Assembly (NCBI GenBank): GCA_015662405.1
Contig: DQUE01000069.1
Span: 1-8,502 of the forward strand
DNA: 8,502 nt
Source: Sulfurimonas autotrophica
GTDB taxonomy: Bacteria; Campylobacterota; Campylobacteria; Campylobacterales; Sulfurimonadaceae
Reading direction: 5' to 3'
A program made the position numbers and the translations under genes. Under the pieces are notes generated by a model. That model searched no databases and was not told where the DNA came from. It was given only the letters and a program-made list of their open reading frames with translations. Positions within the stretch are counted from its first letter, which is position 1, and each line of letters opens with the position of its first letter. Below, in pieces: positions 1-5,141 of this stretch.

Positions 1-124
1 CATAGAGAAATTCTAAAATTAATCAAATGTAGTGCCCCCGTTTTCAACAAAAGCCCTATATCTTGGGGGTTTAGTGAAAAAAATGACGAAGTCGGGAAGA
101 GTTTAAAGGTGATATAGATTCTGT

Positions 125-149
125 AGAGATGGGGTAATCACCCCTCTCT
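125..149 (-). terminator. Hairpin at the 3' end of the 148-1066 gene pair, possible terminator
   Basis: On the minus strand, AGAGAGGGGT and ACCCC-A-TCTCT form a 10-bp stem with a one-base bulge and a 4-base loop (GATT). It reaches into the stop codon of the 155-residue gene (148-150). No T-run follows on either strand, so it may be a weak terminator or an mRNA 3'-end stabiliser rather than a classical intrinsic terminator. Confidence 0.4.
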
Positions 150-615
150 AATGAGGTGTAAAAGAGACTTCATCCAAAGAAAAAGCCTTTAATTTAGAAG
201 TGATCCAGTTATAGGCTTGAGAGTTTTCATTTACAAAAAAATAGAGTGTTCCACCATCTTCATCATTTTGTACAAGTATATTTTCACTACTATCTGATTC
301 CCACGCTGCTAATCCTTCATATTGTGTAAACTCTTTAGCAAGCACATAACTTTGTAGTGTTATCCCTTTTTCTAGTGAATAGAAAAGAAATCTTTTAGAG
401 GCAATATCTGATACCTTTGCTTCAACAGAGGAATTTAGGTTATATATTTTGTATCCAAACCTCTCTAAAAGTTCAGATAAAAATTTTTCACTCCATAAAA
501 TTACTTTTTTCATGCATTGAGATGTCTCTAGATCTTTATTATCTCTATCTAAATAAAAAGTATTATACTCCTTGCATATATTGCTATACTCTACGCCAAT
601 ACCTACTTTTTTCAC
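148..615 (-). CDS. Hypothetical protein, 155 aa, unrecognised
   Basis: I do not recognise this protein. It starts at a GTG (613-615) preceded on the minus strand by AAAGAGG (complement of 622-628) at a 6-base spacing; the next in-frame methionine is residue 35, so GTG is the likely start. One base separates the start from the stop of the upstream MOSC gene, so the two are almost certainly co-transcribed and translationally coupled. The product looks soluble: no signal peptide, no membrane segment, many acidic residues, two cysteines near the N-terminus (about 14 and 34), a central helix-rich stretch and a C-terminal part with alternating strands around GGTLYFFVNE. Tight pairing with a MOSC protein suggests a shared process, possibly sulfur or molybdenum-cofactor related, but nothing in the sequence proves that. 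Existence of the gene is likely; its function is unknown. Confidence 0.75.
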   Translation of the reverse strand: MKKVGIGVEYSNICKEYNTFYLDRDNKDLETSQCMKKVILWSEKFLSELLERFGYKIYNLNSSVEAKVSDIASKRFLFYSLEKGITLQSYVLAKEFTQYEGLAAWESDSSENILVQNDEDGGTLYFFVNENSQAYNWITSKLKAFSLDEVSFTPH

Positions 616-616
616 A

Positions 617-1066
617 CTAAACCTCTTTGATTACTTTAACATCACTTCCAACAGCAATCCCACCATACTCTAAAGGAGTTATAAAAAGACCACGTTGTCC
701 CTTAATCAACTCTGGTAGTTCAGGGGCAAATGCATACAAATAACGATAATCTTCACACAAACCATTAACTTCAAAAAGCATCTCACCGATTTCTATAATT
801 GAGCCTTTTTGCAAATGATACAGATCAACATCGACATAAATATCTTCCATTAAAAGCCCTCTTTCAAAAACAAGCTCTGCATCTTCAATAATGTCATAAC
901 TTTTTTTAGAAACCAAAACCATTGGCTTTATTTCACCATTGTCATAATCTCTACTCCCAACAATTCCATTTTCATCACAATCAAAACTTTCACATTTCAT
1001 ACGATGTCCAGAACGCATCATATCGGGCATCGTCACAAATAAAGACAGTACTTTTCCCTCATTCAT
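617..1066 (-). CDS. MOSC-domain protein, 149 aa
   Basis: This small protein resembles a stand-alone MOSC domain, the beta-strand-rich sulfur-carrier fold found at the C-terminus of molybdenum-cofactor sulfurases and in YiiM/YuaD-type proteins. The supporting pattern is in order: a strand following HRMKCESFDC (about 21-30); a central segment RGLLMEDIYVDVDLYHLQKG (69-88), matching the family's G-x-x-x-E-N-hydrophobic block; IGEMLFEV (93-100); a cysteine, C104, where MOSC proteins carry their conserved sulfur-binding cysteine; and the closing RGLFITPLEYGGIAVGSDV, equivalent to the family's 'G-(V/I)-x-x-G-x-(V/I)-x-x-G-D'. The ATG start is supported by AAGGA (complement of 1074-1078) at 7-base spacing and a TATAAT box further upstream. 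It is the first gene of a two-gene unit with the 155-residue hypothetical protein. The fold is called from motif pattern only; its substrate is not determined, and I see no cofactor-biosynthesis genes nearby. Confidence 0.65.
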   Translation of the reverse strand: MNEGKVLSLFVTMPDMMRSGHRMKCESFDCDENGIVGSRDYDNGEIKPMVLVSKKSYDIIEDAELVFERGLLMEDIYVDVDLYHLQKGSIIEIGEMLFEVNGLCEDYRYLYAFAPELPELIKGQRGLFITPLEYGGIAVGSDVKVIKEV

Positions 1067-1084
1067 TTCTTAATCCTTAATATA

Positions 1085-1090
1085 ATTATA
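1085..1090 (-). promoter_or_regulatory. Candidate -10 box (TATAAT) for the MOSC/hypothetical unit
   Basis: A perfect TATAAT lies on the minus strand 18 bases upstream of the MOSC start codon, within an A/T-rich stretch. No convincing -35 is visible, as is usual for Campylobacterota sigma-70 promoters. The predicted leader would be short, about 12 bases, with the AAGGA ribosome site at its very beginning. Confidence 0.5.
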
Positions 1091-1164
1091 AAATTTGGTA
1101 TGATAATAACATAATTTATCTATTCTCTTATTACTTATTGCAACTAAATAAATAACATAATGAT

Positions 1165-1180
1165 GAGCCCCTTGCAAATT
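1165..1180 (+). repeat. Left terminal inverted repeat of the IS remnant
   Basis: The sequence GAGCCCCTTGCAAATT matches the reverse complement of 1268-1283 at 15 of 16 positions; the mismatch is at base 6 (C versus A). Confidence 0.7.
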
Positions 1181-1267
1181 CAATCACGAAAAGCAGCTAG
1201 TTTTTCTTTATAGTCATTTTTAGATTTTAAAAAACAACTTCAATTATTTATCGAGTATTTTACACTA

Positions 1268-1283
1268 AATTTGCAAGTGGCTC
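1268..1283 (-). repeat. Right terminal inverted repeat of the IS remnant
   Basis: Read on the minus strand this is GAGCCACTTGCAAATT, the partner of 1165-1180. The match ends abruptly on both outer sides, which fits these being true element termini. Confidence 0.7.
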
Positions 1284-1358
1284 TAGAAAGTAAAATTTAA
1301 AAAACTTTTACTTCTTGTTTTAGTGCTGTCATAACAACCCCATACCATTTTTCAATGC

Positions 1359-1820
1359 CTAAAAATTGATAGAAAACCCCCACTCAAAGTGAGGAATAGC
1401 CTTTTTGATAGCATTTTTCACACTCTCAAGCATACTGTACTCCAAAGAGGCAACAACACTACTCTTTTTTGAAGAGAGTCGAAGTATTGTCTGCTGATTT
1501 TTCTCATTATAGGTAAAATTGACCTCTTGGAGCAACTCCTTCTCTTTTGCAAAAAGCTCAAGATTAGCAAAATCTGTAGGAGTACTCTTTTTTGGCGTGC
1601 TTGCAGTACCTGCGGTGCTTGACGTGTTACTTTGTGACTCCTCTAAGCCATAGTGACGAAACATAAACTCCTCCATACTCGGTAGAATCTTTAACAAAAA
1701 ACTTCTTGTGATCATAAAATCGACTCTATTGTTTATATCTTCGTAGTTGATTATAAGAAGAATCCTATCTTCAACTGCGTCATAAAGTGGAGTAAAGGTG
1801 TTTGCTATGATTTTTTCCAT
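1359..1820 (-). CDS. Conserved-type hypothetical protein, 153 aa, divergent from the sap-like operon
   Basis: The protein is soluble-looking and has two parts joined by a Ser/Thr-rich linker (about 61-82). The N-terminal part (1-58) contains the pattern Y13-x-x-x-E17-D-R-I20, a hydrophobic strand ending in N25, and FMITRSFLLKILPSMEEF (35-52). From memory this 'EDRI ... (L/I)TR' arrangement occurs in a family of uncharacterised proteins of about 150 residues in several Proteobacteria; I know no named function for it. The C-terminal part (83-153) has charged helices and strands and ends in HFEWGFSINF. There is no signal peptide or membrane segment. The ATG at 1818-1820 has no clear Shine-Dalgarno sequence; the next methionine is residue 36, so this start is preferred despite that. 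It is divergent from the secretion operon and shares its control region, so a role linked to the exported product or its regulation is possible but unproven. Confidence 0.7.
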   Translation of the reverse strand: MEKIIANTFTPLYDAVEDRILLIINYEDINNRVDFMITRSFLLKILPSMEEFMFRHYGLEESQSNTSSTAGTASTPKKSTPTDFANLELFAKEKELLQEVNFTYNEKNQQTILRLSSKKSSVVASLEYSMLESVKNAIKKAIPHFEWGFSINF

Positions 1821-1825
1821 AAGAA

Positions 1826-1835
1826 AGAGTACACT
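1826..1835 (+). repeat. Direct repeat AGAGTACACT, copy 1
   Basis: This 10-base sequence recurs exactly at 1930-1939. It is itself nearly palindromic around GTAC. This copy lies 6 bases upstream of the minus-strand start codon at 1820, so a protein bound here could block that gene. The pair may be operator half-sites or a target duplication around the intervening palindrome. Confidence 0.5.
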
Positions 1836-1846
1836 AATTTTACTTA

Positions 1847-1929
1847 AAAGTAGCTCTAAATTACTCTGGCACTAATTAATTTTACAAAATATAGTGTCAG
1901 AGTTGATTAATAAATTATAAAGCTACTTT
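1847..1929. repeat. Nested inverted repeat in the divergent control region
   Basis: The outer arms are AAAGTAGCT (1847-1855) and AGCTACTTT (1921-1929), a perfect 9-bp inverted repeat. The inner arms are ACTCTGGCACTA (1863-1874) and TAGTGTCAGAGT (1892-1903), a 12-bp stem with a single G-T pair (1869/1897) and a 17-base loop. Each outer arm contains GTAG (1850-1853 on plus; 1923-1926 on minus). With no T-run and with a start codon nearby on each side, it is better read as an operator or REP-like hairpin than as a terminator. Confidence 0.65.
1916..1921 (+). promoter_or_regulatory. Candidate -10 box (TATAAA) for the secretion operon
   Basis: TATAAA lies about 50 bases upstream of the chosen GTG start, inside an A/T-rich stretch, and no clear -35 accompanies it. 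It abuts the right outer arm of the palindrome and sits just before the second AGAGTACACT copy, so a protein bound at either would interfere with transcription. The assignment is by position and sequence only. Confidence 0.35.
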
Positions 1930-1939
1930 AGAGTACACT
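1930..1939 (+). repeat. Direct repeat AGAGTACACT, copy 2
   Basis: An exact copy of 1826-1835, immediately after the right outer arm of the palindrome and 29 bases before the GTG start of the first operon gene. If the promoter at 1916-1921 is right, this copy overlaps the transcription start region. Confidence 0.5.
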
Positions 1940-1957
1940 TCTCTTTGAAAACGGAAA

Positions 1958-1962
1958 AAGGA
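1958..1962 (+). promoter_or_regulatory. Ribosome binding site that selects the GTG start at 1969
   Basis: AAGGA ends 6 bases before GTG at 1969. A longer reading from a TTG at 1945 is possible, but it has no good ribosome site. The GTG gives an N-terminus MARKVR, which matches the usual beginning of RAYT proteins (M-x-R-x-x-R), so GTG is preferred. Confidence 0.65.
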
Positions 1963-1968
1963 TGCTAT

Positions 1969-3354
1969 GTGGCTCGTAAGGTAAGGATTTTTATCAAGGA
2001 CGCTTCACAACATATCTTGCTAAAAAGCCTTGATGCGATCACTCTTTTTCAAGATGCAAACGACTATGAAACCTTTTTACAGATGATTGCCACTTTAAGT
2101 GAAAAACACTCTGTTGCTATACATGCTTATGTAGTGATGCCTCACTACTTTGAATTTTTGGCAACACCTGCAGATGCAGATGCCCTGCCAAAGTTTATGC
2201 AGAGTTTAGGAAGAGGATATGTAGCCTATTTTAACAAAAAGTACAAACGAAAAGGTACACTATGGGAGGGTCGCTACAAAGCCTCACTCCTTCAAGATAG
2301 CGTATACCTCTTTGATGTGATGCGATATATAGAGAAGCAATCAAGCATGGATTATAGCTATACATCTTTGCATAGAAATCTTTTTAAAAAGGTCGATGCT
2401 ATTGTCTCGCCACACAGACTCTACAGAGAGCTTGGGTTTACTGATGAGCAAAGAGCAAAGGTGTATGCAGAGATATTTCATCAAGAGCTAGACAAAGAGC
2501 GAGTCCGTTTTATCAAGCACTGTTTAACAAAGCAACTCGTTACAGCAGATGCTGATTTTTTACAAGCCATAGAGCAAAAGCTAGGTCTCTCTCTTCGAGC
2601 AAAAGAGAGAGGCAGACCAAAAAAAGAGATACAACAACAAAGGAAAAAGATGTATAAAAATTTAGTAGTATTAGACAAAGTACAACACAAGGCGTTAAAA
2701 CTTAATCCACTCAAAGAGCTATCATTCGCAAAAGATCTGAAGTTTTTGCCTGTAACAGCAAGTGAAGTAGCACTTGTAGGTGCAACATTTCCTGTGGTTT
2801 TTACAGCAGATGCTGAGCCTAAGCTTATAGCGCTCATCTCTCTTGGTGGTGACAACTTAGCAATCAATCACGAAGGCAAATGGATCGCCCCTTATGTTCC
2901 CTCTTTTATAAGAAAATACCCTTTCTCACTTGCAGGAACAAAAGAGAACCCTTCACAAAAGGTTATCCTTATCGATGAAGATTCTGGACTTTTTTCAAAA
3001 ACAAAAGGAAAGCAGCTCTTTACAAAAGATGGTACACAATCAGAAACACTTGAAAATGCCATAAAATTTTTAACTGCACAAGAAAAAGAAATGACCATCA
3101 CTGCAAATGTTGCCAAACTCATAGCTAAGAGTGGTATTCTTGAAGAGAGAGAGATCTCTGTAGGAGAAGGGGAAGAGAAAAAAGTGCTTGTCAATGGCTT
3201 TCAAGTTGTCAATCGTGAAAAACTCCATGCCCTAAGCGATGATATCTTAGCAGACTGGGTAAGAAAAGGCATTATTACGTTAATAGATGCACACATAAAA
3301 TCACTTGAGAATATACAAACCCTCTTTAATATAGCGCACCAAAGACAAAACTAA
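1969..3354 (+). CDS. RAYT-like (Y1 transposase) module fused to a SapC domain, 461 aa
   Basis: Two modules are visible. Residues 1-130 follow the Y1/RAYT transposase pattern: MARKVR start; 'LF-x-DANDYETFL' (26-37); AYVVMPHYFEFLA (53-65); YVAYFNKKYKRKGTLWEGRY (84-103); YLFDVMRYIE (113-122). Residues 150-220 match the helical RAYT tail and end in RGRPKK (214-219), an AT-hook-like basic patch. Both histidines of the HUH metal site are replaced (Y60, E62), and KQSSM (123-127) stands where NPVRA-like residues usually follow YIE, so DNA cleavage is improbable. Residues about 255-455 match SapC of S-layer secretion loci: FPVVFTADAEPKLIALISLG, W305-x-x-PYVPSFIRKYPF, a DEDSGLF segment, LF-x-x-DG, VNGFQVVNREKLHALSD and a final helix. 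SapC's biochemical role is unknown. The gene leads the type I secretion operon, 14 bases before the exporter. A sequencing fusion is unlikely, since one frame spans a continuous linker without disruption. Confidence 0.85.
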   Translation: MARKVRIFIKDASQHILLKSLDAITLFQDANDYETFLQMIATLSEKHSVAIHAYVVMPHYFEFLATPADADALPKFMQSLGRGYVAYFNKKYKRKGTLWEGRYKASLLQDSVYLFDVMRYIEKQSSMDYSYTSLHRNLFKKVDAIVSPHRLYRELGFTDEQRAKVYAEIFHQELDKERVRFIKHCLTKQLVTADADFLQAIEQKLGLSLRAKERGRPKKEIQQQRKKMYKNLVVLDKVQHKALKLNPLKELSFAKDLKFLPVTASEVALVGATFPVVFTADAEPKLIALISLGGDNLAINHEGKWIAPYVPSFIRKYPFSLAGTKENPSQKVILIDEDSGLFSKTKGKQLFTKDGTQSETLENAIKFLTAQEKEMTITANVAKLIAKSGILEEREISVGEGEEKKVLVNGFQVVNREKLHALSDDILADWVRKGIITLIDAHIKSLENIQTLFNIAHQRQN

Positions 3355-3368
3355 CTTTAGGATAGACA

Positions 3369-5141
3369 ATGAACAAACAAACAAAAGGTGCCATTGGGCA
3401 AACCAAACTTGAGAAGGTACTCAAAGAGACAAAAAAGTCATTTATCTATGTAGGCTTTTTTAGTTTTTTTATCAACCTTCTCATGTTAGTACCGTCTCTC
3501 TACATGCTACAAGTATATGACAGAGTCATGGCAAGCCGTAGTATAGAGACACTGATACTCTTAACCATCATTGTCGCCTTTTTATTTCTAACCATGGGAA
3601 TACTAGAGGTTATACGATCAAGAATCCTCGTAAGAATTGGCAACAAAATAGACATAGCACTCAATGGGTACCTCTTTGATGTTATATTTAATCAAGCACG
3701 ACTTGACCCAGCACATGCTTCTTCAATGCCTATTACTGATTTGATCAAGATAAGACAATACATGACAGGCAATGGAGTTTTTGCATTTTTTGACTCTCCA
3801 TGGTTTCCTATTTATCTGTTTGTTATGTATCTTTTTAGTCCATGGTTTGCAGCATTTACAGTTTTCGCTGCACTTGTCATTATGACAATTACTATCATTA
3901 ACGAAAAAACAACAAAAAAAGATTTGATAGATGCCAATAAAATGAACAATCTTGCAATGCAGTATCTCAATAAAAACCTGCAAAATGCAGAAGTAGTCCA
4001 TGCTATGGGTATGAATGAAAATATCAAAAACAGATGGCTAGAGAAGCACCACACTTTCTTACAAATACAATCAACAGCAAGTGACAAAGCAGGAAAATGG
4101 GCAAATATGAGTAAAACGCTCAGACAACTCTTTCAATCTTTAACCTATGGTATAGGGGCTTACCTTGCTATAAAAGGCTTAATATCTCCAGGAGTTATCA
4201 TTGCTGGTGCTGTTTTGATGGGGAGGGCTTTGCAACCACTTGATCTACTAACAAATAGCTGGAAAGGGTTTGCTGATGCAAAAGAGGCATATAAGCGACT
4301 AAACAATCTTTTAAAAGAGGTTCCAGAGCTCCCAGAGACTATGCAACTACCAGCACCAAAAGGTGAAATACGGGTAGAAAATATTGTTGTAGCACCACCA
4401 GGCTCAAAAACAGCTACCCTTAAAGGTGTCACTATGATGATACCACAAGGAACAGCAGTTGGTATTATAGGTCCAAGTGCATCAGGAAAATCGACTTTTG
4501 CACGTGCAATCCTTGGTGTATGGCCACTCGTTGCAGGAAAAGTACGACTCGATGGTGCAGATATTCATCAATGGGACTCTGTAGATTTAGGAAAATATCT
4601 TGGCTATTTACCTCAAGATATAGAGCTTTTTGAGGGAAGCATTAGTGAAAATATCAGCCGTTTTACAGAGGTAGATGCACAAAGTGTCGTCGAAGCTGCT
4701 AAGATTGCAGGTGTGCATCAGATGATTTTAAGTCTGCCAAATGGGTATGATACTATAGTAGGTGCAGGTGGTAGCACACTCTCGGGAGGACAAAGACAAC
4801 GCATAGGTCTTGCGCGGGCACTCTACAAAAAACCACCAGTAATTGTTTTAGATGAGCCAAACTCCAATCTTGACGAAGATGGTGAAAGAGCGCTTTTAAA
4901 TGCTATTTTACAGATGAAACAAAATGGAAGTACGATTATCCTTATAACACACAGACCAAACATTTTGGCAGCTGTTGATAATTTGGCCGTTTTTGCACAA
5001 GGTACGCTCACAATGTATGGTGCAAAAAATGATGTGCTTGCAAAATTAAATCAAAATGCAAAACAGAAACAGAAGCAACAAGCGCAGCCTAAACAAGCTG
5101 CTCCTGTAGTAAAGATGACAAAACCAGGAGAGACTTCATGA
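3369..5141 (+). CDS. Type I secretion ABC exporter, PrtD/SapD type, 590 aa
   Basis: This is the inner-membrane ATPase/permease of a type I secretion system. Residues 24-46, 60-82, about 136-177 and 254-288 hold the hydrophobic segments of an exporter membrane domain, with the PrtD-typical MLQVYDRVMASRS after the first. The nucleotide-binding domain is complete: Walker A GPSASGKST (368-376), Q-loop Q416, signature LSGGQRQR (471-478), Walker B ending D495-E496 in the PrtD-like DEPNSNLD, and switch histidine H528. There is no N-terminal C39 peptidase-like domain, as expected for the PrtD/SapD group, so substrates are expected to carry an uncleaved C-terminal signal. The last 31 residues or so form a Gln/Lys/Pro-rich tail. 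AGGA (3359-3362) lies 6 bases before the ATG. The gene overlaps the next by 4 bases (ATGA). The closest functional model is C. fetus SapD, which exports S-layer proteins. Confidence 0.95.
   Translation: MNKQTKGAIGQTKLEKVLKETKKSFIYVGFFSFFINLLMLVPSLYMLQVYDRVMASRSIETLILLTIIVAFLFLTMGILEVIRSRILVRIGNKIDIALNGYLFDVIFNQARLDPAHASSMPITDLIKIRQYMTGNGVFAFFDSPWFPIYLFVMYLFSPWFAAFTVFAALVIMTITIINEKTTKKDLIDANKMNNLAMQYLNKNLQNAEVVHAMGMNENIKNRWLEKHHTFLQIQSTASDKAGKWANMSKTLRQLFQSLTYGIGAYLAIKGLISPGVIIAGAVLMGRALQPLDLLTNSWKGFADAKEAYKRLNNLLKEVPELPETMQLPAPKGEIRVENIVVAPPGSKTATLKGVTMMIPQGTAVGIIGPSASGKSTFARAILGVWPLVAGKVRLDGADIHQWDSVDLGKYLGYLPQDIELFEGSISENISRFTEVDAQSVVEAAKIAGVHQMILSLPNGYDTIVGAGGSTLSGGQRQRIGLARALYKKPPVIVLDEPNSNLDEDGERALLNAILQMKQNGSTIILITHRPNILAAVDNLAVFAQGTLTMYGAKNDVLAKLNQNAKQKQKQQAQPKQAAPVVKMTKPGETS

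Larger units (their letters stand above)
1165..1283 (-). mobile_element. 119-bp MITE-like remnant of an insertion sequence
   Basis: The element is bounded by 16-bp terminal inverted repeats, GAGCCCCTTGCAAATT (1165-1180) and the complement of GAGCCACTTGCAAATT (1268-1283), identical at 15 of 16 positions. Just inside the 1165 end, on the minus strand, an open stretch at 1183-1239 reads ...KSKNDYKEKLAAFRD and ends at a TGA (1180-1182) abutting the repeat. That is the layout expected for the last codons of a transposase next to its terminal repeat. Almost all of the transposase is missing, so this is probably an internally deleted copy that could be moved only in trans. No target-site duplication is obvious. 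I do not assign an IS family. Confidence 0.55.

Noticed and set aside
35..69. CCCCC and GGGGG runs about 25 bases apart, considered as a hairpin.
   Set aside because: Five base pairs with a long loop and no supporting context.
1..117. Plus-strand reading frame open from the window edge for 38 codons, ending at TAG 115-117, with a hairpin just downstream at 125-149.
   Set aside because: It could be the end of a convergent gene, but 38 open codons are not significant at this base composition, I recognise no motif, and the minus strand has a competing short open stretch ending VENGGTTFD. Sequence before position 1 would settle it.
417..620. Plus-strand 67-codon frame.
   Set aside because: It lies wholly opposite the 155-residue minus-strand gene, is Leu/Tyr/Cys/Ile-rich, and has no ribosome site or recognisable motif.
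1105..1161. 11-base direct repeat AATAACATAAT at 1105-1115 and 1151-1161.
   Set aside because: Very low complexity and A/T-rich. The second copy stops four bases before the IS remnant, but no matching copy lies beyond the other end, so it is not a target duplication.
1288..1313. Inverted repeat AAGTAAAA/TTTTACTT downstream of the 1359-1820 gene, considered as a terminator.
   Set aside because: The stem has only two G-C pairs and no adequate T-run, so it is indistinguishable from chance in A/T-rich DNA.
2481..3194. Two minus-strand frames (2481-2867, 2892-3194) rich in Ser, Phe and Cys.
   Set aside because: They are the antisense of the strongly supported SapC fusion gene, and their composition is typical of complementary-strand readings.
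1969..3354. Annotating the first operon gene simply as an active transposase or mobile element.
   Set aside because: The HUH histidines are absent, a full SapC domain is attached, there are no element ends around the gene, and it is embedded in a tight secretion operon.
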